Assembly: GCA_027353395.1 (NCBI GenBank)
Contig: DAIEHU010000002.1
Coordinates: forward strand, 1 to 28,462
Origin: Desulfobacteraceae bacterium
Lineage (GTDB): Bacteria; Desulfobacterota; Desulfobacteria; Desulfobacterales; Desulfosalsimonadaceae
Direction: 5' to 3'
DNA: 28,462 nucleotides
The notes below the pieces were generated by a model. The model was not told the origin of the DNA. It made no database searches and saw nothing but the letters and a program-made list of their open reading frames with translations. This document shows, piece after piece, positions 16,566 through 25,443 of this stretch. Each line of letters begins with the position of its first letter. The stretch's first letter is position 1. A program made the translations under genes and the position numbers.

Positions 16566-17279
16566 ATGGTATCAAAAATCTGGATGGTTAATGGTGTTCT
16601 GGCTGTGGCCCTGGTCCTTTGCTGGATAAATATTTGGGAAGTCTGGCAAACAGATACGGCAATGTTTCCTGCGGCAATGTCTGCGGAAAAGAGCAAGGGT
16701 TTCAAGCCTTTTAAAGCCCCGCCGGAAAATGCTATTTTATCCGATGCCGAGTATCAGAGCGTTGTGGATCGCAATCTTTTTTCATCGGAGCGGACGGCGC
16801 CGCCGCCCGAAGCCGCAAAGACTGGCACTGAACCGGTTGAAGATGAACTCCGGATTTCAGGAGAAAAGATAACGCTTTACGGAGTCGTTTTGTTTGGTGA
16901 TTATAAGGCCGCTTTGATTAATAATCCAGAGGATAAGGCAAAAGGCGCTCAAAACAAATGGGTGAAAGAGGGCGACAGCATCGGTAATTTGCAGGTCCGG
17001 GAAATCCGTCAGGATCAGGTGGTGCTGGCAGACAGTGAAACCAGCTACCGGGTGCTGCTGTATGATCCGGAAAAAATCCGCAAGGCATCGGCATCTCCAA
17101 AAAGCGCGCCGTCATCTCAGCCGAAAATCGTCAGCGTCGGCGATGCGCCGAAGCCAGCCAGCGCGGAACCGCCGAAACCGAAGAAATCCGGACAACTCGA
17201 AAAAGTGACCATATCGGCAGATGGTCAATATGAAATCATTGATACGCCTCTGGGCCAAATTAAAAGAAAGAGAAAATAG
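16566..17279 (+). CDS. gspC: GspC-like inner-membrane protein with HR domain
   Basis: This 237-residue protein has an N-terminal membrane helix (about 8-28), a linker, and a beta-rich homology region (about 65-170). That region includes VVDRNLFSSER, ITLYGVVLFGDYKAALI, WVKEGDSIGNLQVREIRQDQVVL and YRVLL, as in GspC/PilP. The GspC HR domain contacts the N0 domain of GspD and links the inner platform to the outer-membrane channel. The C-terminus is proline- and lysine-rich, with no PDZ or coiled-coil domain. It lies 2 nt before gspD, whereas in enterics gspC comes first. A GspN-type or PilP-type name is possible. Confidence 0.78.
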   Translation: MVSKIWMVNGVLAVALVLCWINIWEVWQTDTAMFPAAMSAEKSKGFKPFKAPPENAILSDAEYQSVVDRNLFSSERTAPPPEAAKTGTEPVEDELRISGEKITLYGVVLFGDYKAALINNPEDKAKGAQNKWVKEGDSIGNLQVREIRQDQVVLADSETSYRVLLYDPEKIRKASASPKSAPSSQPKIVSVGDAPKPASAEPPKPKKSGQLEKVTISADGQYEIIDTPLGQIKRKRK

Positions 17280-17281
17280 AC

Positions 17282-19384
17282 TTGAAAACAATATATGATA
17301 CTAAAAAATGGTTGATGCTTGTGATTTGTGTATTGGCGATCATTCCCGGGCTGGCGGGACCATCGCCATCTGCCTGGGCCCAGTCTTCCCCGGCCGCTGA
17401 TATTCAGAATGAAAAAGCAGCTTCTCCGGTTGCGGCTGCCCTGGAACATGGCGCCGCCGCAACCGGAGAACCGGAAGAAAAATTTCCCGATATGGGCAAG
17501 CTGGTGTTTAACTTCGATAATGCGGAGCTGGCCGAAGTCATCCGCACTCTGGCGGATTTGCTGCATATCAATTACATGCTGGACCCGTCCGTCAGCGGCA
17601 AGGTCACCATCCATACTGCCGGGAAGCTGGATCAAAAGGATCTTTTTCCTATTTTTTATCAGATACTTGAGGTAAATGGCATTACAGCGATCAAGCAGGA
17701 GCATGTTTATAAGATTGTTCCTTTGAAAGACGCGGCCCGGCTGCCCATCGCGGCCCGGATGAACCGGTCAGGCAAGATTCCTCCCGCCGACCGGGTGGTC
17801 ATTCAGGTCATTCGGCTGAAATCCGTTGCCGCCCAGGAAATTGCAAAGGTTTTGACCCCGTTTGTTTCAGCGGAAGGCAGCATTGTCACCCAGGAAAATG
17901 CCAATATTCTGGTGGTGGCGGACAAGGCGGACAATATCAATAAAATTTTAAGACTGGTGGATGTGTTTGACGCGGATCTCTTCGAACGGGTGAATTACCG
18001 GTTTTACCCGCTTAGATATGGGGATGCGGAGTCAGCGGCCGAAATCATGGACAAGGTTTTCACGGCTTATGGGCCGTCGGTTAAGGCGGGCGTGACGTTT
18101 ATCCCCATTGACCAGCTCAACACACTCCTGGCCGTGTGTGCGCAACCAACGGCGCTGGATGAAATAGACGCGTTGATTAAAAAATACGACGTGCCGAACC
18201 AGACCACGGAGCCGAGCATTTATTTTTATCCGGTGAAAAATGGCCGGGCATCGGATATCGCGGCGCTCCTGAATCAGGTGTTCACCGGCAAGGCGATGGA
18301 AACACAGAAAAAAACAGATAAAACGAATAAGAACAAAAAAATGTCGACCTCCACCTTTTCCCGGAATCCCTTGGTGAGCGGCGAAAAATCAATAAAAGAG
18401 GAAGCATCCCCGAACCGCCGGACCGTTAAGGCAGCTCCCGCGTCTTCGACTTCATTTTCCGCCGAGCCGGGCACCACCGAGGGTTCCAGCACCTTAAAGG
18501 GAGAAGTGCGCATCACAGAAGATGAATCCCGGAATTCTCTGGTGATTGAGGCCTCTCCGGCGGATTACCAGATCATCAAGAATCTGCTTGTCAAACTCGA
18601 TATTTTGCCGCGGCAGGTGCTGATTGAAGTGATGATTGCGGAAATTTCCCTGGACGAATCCACCAAGATGGGGGTGGAGTGGACGTATTTAAAAGGGAAT
18701 CCCAAAATGAGCACCAGCCTGATTAACGCCAATGTGGGCGCATCGGGCATGCAGTTTCTGGTGGGCAACCCGGACCGCTGGTCCGCCACGTTAAACGCCC
18801 TGGCCTCCGATAACAAGGTCAATATCCTTTCATCCCCATCCATCCTGGCGTCCAACAGTATGCCGGCAACCATTGATATTTCGCAGGAAATCCCCGTCGC
18901 TTCTTCTCAATACCAGTATACCAGCGATCTGAATTCCGGGCTCCTGCAAACATCCATCGAATACCGGGATACGGGGGTAATGCTCTCTGTAACCCCGAAT
19001 ATCAATGAACAGGGACTGGTGACCATGGATATCAATCAGGAGGTCAGCGAACAGGCGCCAAACGTCACGGTGGGGAACAGTGAATACCCGTCTTTTTTCA
19101 AGCGCAGCACCCAAACGACCCTTACGGTGCAAAGCGGCCAGACCATTGTGATCGGCGGGCTGATCCGGGAAAACACCTCCGACGGTGCCGCCGGGCTTCC
19201 CTGGTTTGTTTCGGTTCCGGGATTGCGGTGGCTGTTCGGCAAGCAATCGGATTCCCATTCCAAAACCGAACTGGTCATCATGATATCGCCTTATGTGATT
19301 GCTGATTTTGATGATGTGGACGCGGTGACGCGGGAATTCAAGAAAAAGGCGATCCATCTGTTTCCGGAATCAGGCAAAGGATAA
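17282..19384 (+). CDS. gspD: Type II secretion outer-membrane secretin GspD
   Basis: This 700-residue secretin has a signal peptide ending near AWA (about residue 33). N0 (about 60-145), N1 (about 160-230) and N2 (about 235-305) follow. N3 is interrupted by a serine- and lysine-rich insert (about 335-405). The secretin core has VLIEVMIAEISLDE, NILSSPSILASNSMPATI and QTIVIGGLIRE...GLPWFVSVPGLRWLFG. It forms the gated outer-membrane channel. The TTG at 17282 is chosen because it supplies the basic n-region; the next ATG is already in the hydrophobic core. The C-terminus lacks an obvious long S-domain, and no pilotin gene is visible. Confidence 0.95.
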   Translation: MKTIYDTKKWLMLVICVLAIIPGLAGPSPSAWAQSSPAADIQNEKAASPVAAALEHGAAATGEPEEKFPDMGKLVFNFDNAELAEVIRTLADLLHINYMLDPSVSGKVTIHTAGKLDQKDLFPIFYQILEVNGITAIKQEHVYKIVPLKDAARLPIAARMNRSGKIPPADRVVIQVIRLKSVAAQEIAKVLTPFVSAEGSIVTQENANILVVADKADNINKILRLVDVFDADLFERVNYRFYPLRYGDAESAAEIMDKVFTAYGPSVKAGVTFIPIDQLNTLLAVCAQPTALDEIDALIKKYDVPNQTTEPSIYFYPVKNGRASDIAALLNQVFTGKAMETQKKTDKTNKNKKMSTSTFSRNPLVSGEKSIKEEASPNRRTVKAAPASSTSFSAEPGTTEGSSTLKGEVRITEDESRNSLVIEASPADYQIIKNLLVKLDILPRQVLIEVMIAEISLDESTKMGVEWTYLKGNPKMSTSLINANVGASGMQFLVGNPDRWSATLNALASDNKVNILSSPSILASNSMPATIDISQEIPVASSQYQYTSDLNSGLLQTSIEYRDTGVMLSVTPNINEQGLVTMDINQEVSEQAPNVTVGNSEYPSFFKRSTQTTLTVQSGQTIVIGGLIRENTSDGAAGLPWFVSVPGLRWLFGKQSDSHSKTELVIMISPYVIADFDDVDAVTREFKKKAIHLFPESGKG

Positions 19385-19393
19385 TCAATTTCA

Positions 19394-20386
19394 TTGCGGT
19401 TTTTACCTTCAGCCTTCAACCTTCAGCCCTCGGCCTTTTTAAGGCGCGTCGGGTTTTTATGCGCGCTTCTCGGTTTTTTTTTATGCGGCGTTTCTTCAGC
19501 ATTTTGTCAGGAAGCGGCTCCTGCCGGCCAGCCTTTCCGCGTGGTTCTGGTCGTTTCGGCCAGTATCCGTCCTTATATTGAAGCCCTCGACGGGATTCGC
19601 GGCGAGCTTGACCGCGCCATCCAGGCGAATGTGGAGGTCGTCATGCTGGACCGGTATGACGAGAAATCCGGGCTGGATATGGCGGACCGGTTGATACGGG
19701 AAAAACCGACGGATTTGGTCGCGGCCATTGGCCCGGAAGCGGCGGCGCTGGTGTGGCGGTCATTTCCCGGCAATACTCCCCCCCGTATATATTCCCTTAT
19801 TTTAAATCCGGAAAAAGTGATCGGCGTCCGGGACCGGGACGCCGGCATTTCCTTGAATATCCCGCCCAAAGTTCAGCTTCAGATGATTCATCAGGGGCTG
19901 CCGTCCCTCCGCCGTATCGGAATTTTTTACGATCCGGCGAATAACCGTGATTTTTACGACAAAGCGGCGGCGGCGGCTCTGGAGATGGCGGTGGAACTGG
20001 TGCCGATGGTGGTCGCCGAACGAAAGGACATCCCGTTTTTGCTGCAGGAATGCGTTGATTCCCTTGACGGCGTCTGGCTGATTCCCGATCGCACGGTGAT
20101 ATCGGAAAGCATCGCCCAGTATATTATCAAGCAGTCCGTGCTGCAGAAAATGCCGGTGATCGGATACAACCAGTTTTTTTATGATTCCGGGGCGGCCCTT
20201 GCGTTTGTGTTTGATTATGCTGAGCTGGGCCGTCAGACGGCGGGATTGATCATAGATGCATTAAATAAAAAAAAATTTGGCGCGCGAACGCCGGTTTTTA
20301 AAGTCTGGCTTAACGAAGCGGTGCTGAAAAAACTGGAGATTAAGATTCCGGCGCGCATCCAGCCGCCAGTGATGGTGGGCCCGTGA
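19394..20386 (+). CDS. ABC-type substrate-binding protein (COG2984-like), orphan
   Basis: This protein of about 330 residues has a hydrophobic signal segment (about 20-36, ending near SSAFC) and a two-lobed periplasmic binding fold of the ABC_sub_bind type. Blocks include RVVLVVSASIRPYIEALDGI, DLVAAIGPEAAALVW, RIGIFYDPANN and VWLIPDRTVIS. No permease or ATPase gene is nearby; instead a histidine kinase gene overlaps its 3' end by 4 nt. A role as the ligand-sensing partner of that kinase is my inference. The only upstream start in frame is the TTG at 19394, 9 nt after gspD. The first 16 codons run through a heptamer repeat, so the true start is uncertain. Confidence 0.78.
   Translation: MRFLPSAFNLQPSAFLRRVGFLCALLGFFLCGVSSAFCQEAAPAGQPFRVVLVVSASIRPYIEALDGIRGELDRAIQANVEVVMLDRYDEKSGLDMADRLIREKPTDLVAAIGPEAAALVWRSFPGNTPPRIYSLILNPEKVIGVRDRDAGISLNIPPKVQLQMIHQGLPSLRRIGIFYDPANNRDFYDKAAAAALEMAVELVPMVVAERKDIPFLLQECVDSLDGVWLIPDRTVISESIAQYIIKQSVLQKMPVIGYNQFFYDSGAALAFVFDYAELGRQTAGLIIDALNKKKFGARTPVFKVWLNEAVLKKLEIKIPARIQPPVMVGP
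19406..19445 (+). repeat. Heptamer tandem repeat with adjoining hairpin
   Basis: Four 7-mers run in tandem: CCTTCAG, CCTTCAA, CCTTCAG and CCCTCGG (19406-19433). They run into a perfect small hairpin, GCCTT-TTT-AAGGC (19433-19445). The array lies at the very start of the binding-protein gene, where it would encode the doubled PSAFNLQPSAF. Such slippage-prone arrays are more usual between genes, which hints that this may originally have been a gspD / binding-protein spacer. Confidence 0.6.
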
Positions 20387-21822
20387 AAAGCCCCGGCATC
20401 CATTTGCGGTTTCTGGCGACGGCGTTGATGACCATCAGCCTGAGCGCGTTCACGCTGGGGTTTGTGGGGATGAAGCTGTTTCACGGGTTTGTGCAAAACC
20501 AGTTTGACGATCGGTTTCAGTTTCTGGCAAGATATCTGGCGCTTAATTCGGAGCTTGGCATACTGATTGACCAGCGGCAAATGCTTTCCCAACTGGCCAA
20601 AAACCTTCTGGCCGAAGGAGACATGGCGAAGGTCGCCATATTCAATACGTCCGGCGTCCGTCTGGCGGATGCTGCCAAGGAGATTCCGGGGCCCTTCATC
20701 ACCATCCGGGAGCCGGTCCGGATCAAGGCCGCCAGTGAGGAAAGCCAGGCGTTTTTTGGCCAGGACGGCCCGCCGCACGCCGACGGGAGAAAGCCTGACG
20801 TTATCGGCCAGGTGGAGATTGTGTACAGCACTTCCCAAGTGAACCGGCTGCTGAAGACCATTTCATTCTGGTATCTCTGGCTGACAACGGGCTTGACTGC
20901 TTTCAGCCTGGTGGTTTTTTATTTTATTTCCCGGTCCCTGGTTTCCCCTCTGACGCGGCTGGCCCAGACCGCGCGGCAGGTGGGGGGAGGTGAGCTGGAC
21001 CGGCGTATGACGCCCGGCAATATTCCGGAAACCCGGGAGGTCTCTATGGCGTTTAACGCCATGCTCGATTCCCTGGAAAGGGGACGCCGGGCCGTGGAAG
21101 CCGCCAATCAGGAGATGGTTCGGCAGAATCTGCTGGCTGAGATGGGCAAATTTTCCATGATGATCGCCCATGAAATCAAAAATCCCTTGAGCATTATTAA
21201 AAGTTCTTTTGACATTTTAAAAAAAGATCCGTCGCAACCGGATAATTTTGTTCTGTTTCAGTATATTGAAGAAGAGGTTCAGCGGATTAACGGGCTGATT
21301 GAAGATTTTCTGTCATTCGCCAAACCCGCGAAACCGTCATTCCGGGTGGTGGACGCCAACGGCATGCTCAAAGAATGCGTGGAGCGGTTCCGGCGCATGG
21401 ACATGACCCTCCGGATTGAATTTGAGACCCATATTCCGGAAACGTCGTGTCTGTCCTATCTGGATCCCGATCTGTTCAGACGGGCCGTTGACAATATTTT
21501 AAAAAACGCCGTTGAAGCCTGTAATGAACAGGGCGTTATTTCCATTGATGCGGCCTGTATGACGGAAACCTGGCGGGTGGAAATCAATGATGACGGTTGC
21601 GGCATTCCGGAAAATATGCTGGACAAGATTTTCAATCCGTTTGTGACCACGCGGGCGAAAGGCACCGGACTCGGACTGGCGTATACGGCCCAGGTCATTC
21701 AGGGGCATGGCGGCGTTATCCGCGCCCTGAACCGGGCCCAGAAAGGCGCGCAATTTATCATCGAAATCCCGCGGGAGCCGAAACAGTTTGATTTGTTTGG
21801 GGCAAATGGCGTAAAGGAATAG
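20383..21822 (+). CDS. Membrane sensor histidine kinase with HAMP domain
   Basis: This 479-residue kinase has two membrane helices (about 11-32 and 163-183) flanking a periplasmic domain of about 130 residues. A HAMP linker (about 184-238), a HisKA domain with H263 in MIAHEIKNPLS, and an ATPase domain follow. The ATPase has an N box (DNILKNAVEA, N375), G1 (DDGCGIPE) and G2 (KGTGLGLAYT). No PAS or receiver domain is present. The GTG start at 20383 overlaps the binding-protein stop (GTGA), giving tight coupling. The likely partner is the adjacent response regulator gene, 2 nt downstream. The periplasmic domain could read the liganded state of the binding protein; the ligand is unknown. Confidence 0.93.
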   Translation: MKSPGIHLRFLATALMTISLSAFTLGFVGMKLFHGFVQNQFDDRFQFLARYLALNSELGILIDQRQMLSQLAKNLLAEGDMAKVAIFNTSGVRLADAAKEIPGPFITIREPVRIKAASEESQAFFGQDGPPHADGRKPDVIGQVEIVYSTSQVNRLLKTISFWYLWLTTGLTAFSLVVFYFISRSLVSPLTRLAQTARQVGGGELDRRMTPGNIPETREVSMAFNAMLDSLERGRRAVEAANQEMVRQNLLAEMGKFSMMIAHEIKNPLSIIKSSFDILKKDPSQPDNFVLFQYIEEEVQRINGLIEDFLSFAKPAKPSFRVVDANGMLKECVERFRRMDMTLRIEFETHIPETSCLSYLDPDLFRRAVDNILKNAVEACNEQGVISIDAACMTETWRVEINDDGCGIPENMLDKIFNPFVTTRAKGTGLGLAYTAQVIQGHGGVIRALNRAQKGAQFIIEIPREPKQFDLFGANGVKE

Positions 21823-21824
21823 GC

Positions 21825-23198
21825 ATGGCGTACATTCTGGTTGTTGATGATGAAGAGAAAATGCAGCATCTGCTGTCGATCATGCTGATGCGGCAGGGGT
21901 ACCGTGTCGACCGGGCCGGTGACGGCCAAAAGGCCCTGGCGCTGATCCGGGAAAATCCTTACGACCTTGTGATATCGGATATCCGTATGCCCAATATGGA
22001 TGGCCTGGAACTGCTGTCCGCGGTCAAGGATCTGAATATTCCCTGTCCGGTGGTGTTCATCACCGCGTTCGCCAGTATTGATTCGGCGGTGGACGCCATG
22101 CGCCAGGGTGTGGCCGATTATATCACCAAACCGTTTGATGAAGAGCGGATTCTGCTGACGGTGGAGCGGACGTTGGGCGTTTCCCGGATTATTGCGGAAA
22201 ATATCGAGTTAAAACAGAAGCTTTTGGAGGTATGTGGCGGGCGGGAAATCGTGTATGTGTCCAAGCAGATGGCGGATGTGATGAAGGCCGCTCTCCAGGT
22301 GGCGGCCACGGATACGGCGGTGCTGATCACCGGGGAATCCGGCACCGGCAAGGAGGTGGTCGCCGGATTTATTCATGACTCCAGCCCCCGGGCCAAAGCC
22401 CGGTTTGTTCCGGTCAATTGCGCGGCTATTTCGCCGAGCCTGGTGGAATCAGAGCTTTTCGGGTATGAAAAGGGCGCGTTTACCGGCGCGGACCGGCGCA
22501 CCAAGGGAAAATTTGAATACGCCCAGGGCGGCACCCTGTTTTTAGATGAAATCGGGGATTTGCCCCTGGAAGCCCAGGCGAAGCTCCTGCGGGCGTTGCA
22601 GGATAAAAAAGTGCAGCGGGTGGGCGGAAATGAGGAAATCCCGCTTGATGTGCGTATCCTGTGCGCCACCAATCAGGATTTGAGCAAACTGGTGCAGCAG
22701 GGGAAATTTCGCCAGGATTTGTATTACCGGATCAATGTCTTCCCCATTGAAACCCCGCCGCTCCGGAACCGGACCGATGATATTGTGCCCTTGGCGGAGT
22801 TCTTTCTAAAGCGGCTCAAGGACGGGAAAGCCGGACGGCTGACCGAGGGCGCGGTGCGGACCCTTCAGACTTACAGTTGGCCGGGCAATGTCCGGGAATT
22901 GGCGAACGCCATGGAGCGGGTCATGATTTTAAGCCCCGGCGATGGCAGCGTGACGGCGGAAATCTTGTCTTTTCTGCGGGTTGCATCAGGGCCTGCGGGC
23001 GCGGCGGATGCTTTCACCCTGCCGCCGGGGGGGCTTTGCCTGGAATCGCTGGAAAATGATCTGGTCCGGCAGGCCATGTCTTCGACAGGCAATAACCAGT
23101 CGGCGGCGGCGAATCTTTTGGGATTGACCCGGGCCAAATTCAGGGTTCTGGTCAAGCAGATGGAGATGACGAAGAACAGTGATTCGACAGGCGCTTAA
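21825..23198 (+). CDS. NtrC-family sigma54-dependent response regulator
   Basis: This 457-residue regulator has a receiver domain with phospho-acceptor D52 (VISDIRMPNMDG) and K102. The AAA+ domain has Walker A GESGTGKE at 170-177, the sigma54-contact loop GAFTGA at 217-222 and Walker B GTLFLDEIG at about 236-244. A Fis-type helix-turn-helix lies at about 409-446 (NNQSAAANLLGLTRAKF). The intact GAFTGA loop shows it can activate sigma54 RNA polymerase. It lies 2 nt after the kinase gene and overlaps the TonB receptor gene by 20 nt. It is the only sigma54 activator in the window and the natural candidate to act on the -24/-12 sites at 8465, 25444 and 27097. Confidence 0.95.
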   Translation: MAYILVVDDEEKMQHLLSIMLMRQGYRVDRAGDGQKALALIRENPYDLVISDIRMPNMDGLELLSAVKDLNIPCPVVFITAFASIDSAVDAMRQGVADYITKPFDEERILLTVERTLGVSRIIAENIELKQKLLEVCGGREIVYVSKQMADVMKAALQVAATDTAVLITGESGTGKEVVAGFIHDSSPRAKARFVPVNCAAISPSLVESELFGYEKGAFTGADRRTKGKFEYAQGGTLFLDEIGDLPLEAQAKLLRALQDKKVQRVGGNEEIPLDVRILCATNQDLSKLVQQGKFRQDLYYRINVFPIETPPLRNRTDDIVPLAEFFLKRLKDGKAGRLTEGAVRTLQTYSWPGNVRELANAMERVMILSPGDGSVTAEILSFLRVASGPAGAADAFTLPPGGLCLESLENDLVRQAMSSTGNNQSAAANLLGLTRAKFRVLVKQMEMTKNSDSTGA

Positions 23199-25242
23199 AA
23201 TACTGGTGGCCGGCGTGATGATCGGCTGTTTTTTGTCTCCCCCGCCGGCCCGGTCATCGGATCGGGACGACACTCTCCTTATGTTTGTGGGGGAGGATCT
23301 GGAAGTCCTGTCCATTGCGTCCCGAAGGGAAGAAAGCGCCCGGCAGGCTCCGGCGGTGGCCACAGTGGTCACCCGGGATATGATGGAAAAAGACGGCCTG
23401 TTCACCCTGTCCGAGGCACTAAACCAGACGCCCGGGTTCTACATGGCGAGGCAGGAATGGGGTTCCCGGCCTTATCTCAGAGGCGTGCCGGATTCGGTTC
23501 TGTTCCTGTATGACACCGTGCCCATGACATCGGATATCACCAAGTCGATTCATCCCCTGGATGAGGAATTGTCTCTTGCACCTGTCAAACGGATTGAAAT
23601 TATCCGTGGGCCGGGCTCGGTGCTGTGGGGACCGGATGCGTTTGCGGGGATTGTCAATGTCGTGCCCTTGACGGGCAAGGATCTGAACGGGGTGGAAACC
23701 GGGGCCGATTACCGCCTTCCGGGGAACAGCCGGGGGGCTTATGTGAACGCCGGGCATGACGGCGGCGCATGGGATGGATTTATATCACTGAACGCCAGAG
23801 ATTCGGTTGCGGATGACCGGACCGGAAACATTAAGCGGTTCTGGGGGGATGGCTCCGGAACGCCCGTGCCTCCAGGTGACCGTTATGGGAGCGAAAACGC
23901 GGACCGGCCGCATTTTCTGGAATTTGTCGGCAATGCCAGTCTCAGGGACTGGGCGACTTTGTCCGGAAGGTATTCGGATTATTCCCGGCCCTATGCGATG
24001 GCAGACGAGAACCAGCAGCAGGTCTGGATTGAAGATCGCAGCGCGCCGGTCAATTATCTCAAGCTGGAAAGCAAAAAAAATGTGGCCCTCAATTCGGCGA
24101 TCCGGTTTACCGGTTATTATTCATCCGTGGATGCCTCCCATCAGGTGATTGATCTGAACCTCGCCCCAAAAGAGCGGACCGCCTACACGGAACTCATTTT
24201 TGATCAAAATGTATGGTCGGGGAAAGGACTTTTCACCGCCGGAACCGCCTACCGGAACACGCAAGTCTCAAATGCGCCGGTTTGGGACAGTTATCTGCCG
24301 GGGTATCTGGTTCCGGAAAATGAAACATTCCTGCCGACCATCACCGGGGTGGATTACCGGTCGAAACTCTGGTCCGTGTTCGGCCAATATTCGCATAAAA
24401 TCGGCAAAACCGATGTGTCGATAGGGCTTCGCCATGACGCCCACGATTTTTATGACGACAGTTTAAGTTATAACTGCGCCCTTGTCTGGTCGCCAGCAAC
24501 CGACTGGGGGGTCAAACTCCTATACGGATCCGCATACCGGACGCCTTATACCAGTCAGTTGCTGGAAAAACAGGCCGCTGGGTTTAAGGATATCCAGACC
24601 CGGCTTGAGGAGATCAATACCGTGAATGCGGAATTGTCCTGGAAGCCAGGTCAGCGCTTGGGCCTCACGCTTGGGGGATTTGTCAATCATATATCCCATC
24701 ATGTCATGGAAAACGCCTACGCCGGGCTGTCGGACCCCAACAGCCAGAAAATTTGCGGCCTTGAACTGGAAGGCATGGTGTCGCCGCTGGAGGACATTGA
24801 AATCAGCGCCAACCTGACGGCCACCCGGAACACGGGGCCCGATGAAGTCTACCGGTATGCGGACGGCATTACCATTGATCCGAATGACGGCAGCGCGGAT
24901 ACCAATTATACGGAACTTCGCTATCCGTTTGACACGGGTCCGAACCGGATATTTCATTTGATGGCCCGGTGGAAACCGTTCGGACGGGTTTCCCTGTTCT
25001 GCCGGACCGGATATACGGCCCCCATTGATGTGATCTGTCCAACCTGCGTGAAGACGGAATCCATTTCCGGCGTGTGGCTGACGGACATGGGGGCGAATTT
25101 CCGGGATATCGGCGTCTTTGGCCTGGACGCGGGGGTGTATCTGAACAATGTGACGGACAAGGATTATCAGGTTCCCGGCACATACAGCCTTATTGACGGA
25201 GAACCGTTTTCCGTGCGGGTGCTTTTGAAAAAAAGATGGTGA
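23179..25242 (+). CDS. TonB-dependent outer-membrane receptor
   Basis: This 687-residue receptor has a signal peptide (about 1-27), a possible TonB-box region (EDLEVLSIASRRE, about 39-51), a plug domain (about 52-160, with LSEALNQTPGFYM and VKRIEIIRGPGSVLWGPDAFAGIVNVV) and a beta-barrel ending in the aromatic residue of KKRW. Such receptors import scarce ligands (metal complexes, cobalamin, sugars) using TonB energy; the substrate is not evident. The GTG start at 23179 lies inside the regulator gene, a 20-nt overlap that ties it to the sensing genes. The barrel is complete, with no frameshift seen. No TonB/ExbBD or inner-membrane transporter is nearby. Confidence 0.93.
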   Translation: MIRQALKILVAGVMIGCFLSPPPARSSDRDDTLLMFVGEDLEVLSIASRREESARQAPAVATVVTRDMMEKDGLFTLSEALNQTPGFYMARQEWGSRPYLRGVPDSVLFLYDTVPMTSDITKSIHPLDEELSLAPVKRIEIIRGPGSVLWGPDAFAGIVNVVPLTGKDLNGVETGADYRLPGNSRGAYVNAGHDGGAWDGFISLNARDSVADDRTGNIKRFWGDGSGTPVPPGDRYGSENADRPHFLEFVGNASLRDWATLSGRYSDYSRPYAMADENQQQVWIEDRSAPVNYLKLESKKNVALNSAIRFTGYYSSVDASHQVIDLNLAPKERTAYTELIFDQNVWSGKGLFTAGTAYRNTQVSNAPVWDSYLPGYLVPENETFLPTITGVDYRSKLWSVFGQYSHKIGKTDVSIGLRHDAHDFYDDSLSYNCALVWSPATDWGVKLLYGSAYRTPYTSQLLEKQAAGFKDIQTRLEEINTVNAELSWKPGQRLGLTLGGFVNHISHHVMENAYAGLSDPNSQKICGLELEGMVSPLEDIEISANLTATRNTGPDEVYRYADGITIDPNDGSADTNYTELRYPFDTGPNRIFHLMARWKPFGRVSLFCRTGYTAPIDVICPTCVKTESISGVWLTDMGANFRDIGVFGLDAGVYLNNVTDKDYQVPGTYSLIDGEPFSVRVLLKKRW

Positions 25243-25414
25243 CGGATTAAACCGGTGAATGCGGAAAAATCGCGTTCAACTGCGGTGGCTCAGGGGATTG
25301 GCTAGAATTGACCACTTGAGGCTAAATGTAGCCAGCCTTCTTTTTGATTCCCTTTATTGAATAAAAAAGCCCATATTCTTGACATGGTTATGCCGCGAAA
25401 GAATCGGGGCCGGT

Positions 25415-25427
25415 ATTAATCATTAAT
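25415..25427. repeat. Palindrome upstream of CAP-like gene
   Basis: ATTAAT-C-ATTAAT is a perfect palindrome around one central base, 17 nt upstream of the candidate sigma54 promoter. It could be a regulator site, although enhancer sites for sigma54 activators usually lie further upstream. AT-rich palindromes are also common by chance. Confidence 0.3.
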
Positions 25428-25443
25428 TACGGTTGAAGCCGCT

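Noticed and set aside
25320..25343. GGCTA-AATG-TAGCC hairpin followed by a T-rich stretch, as a terminator after the TonB receptor
   Set aside because: The stem is only 5 bp with an imperfect T tract. It is too weak to call, although it is in the right place.
25379..25384. TTGACA as a sigma70 -35 box for the CAP-like gene
   Set aside because: No acceptable -10 box lies 16-19 nt downstream; the next AT-rich hexamer is about 29 nt away.
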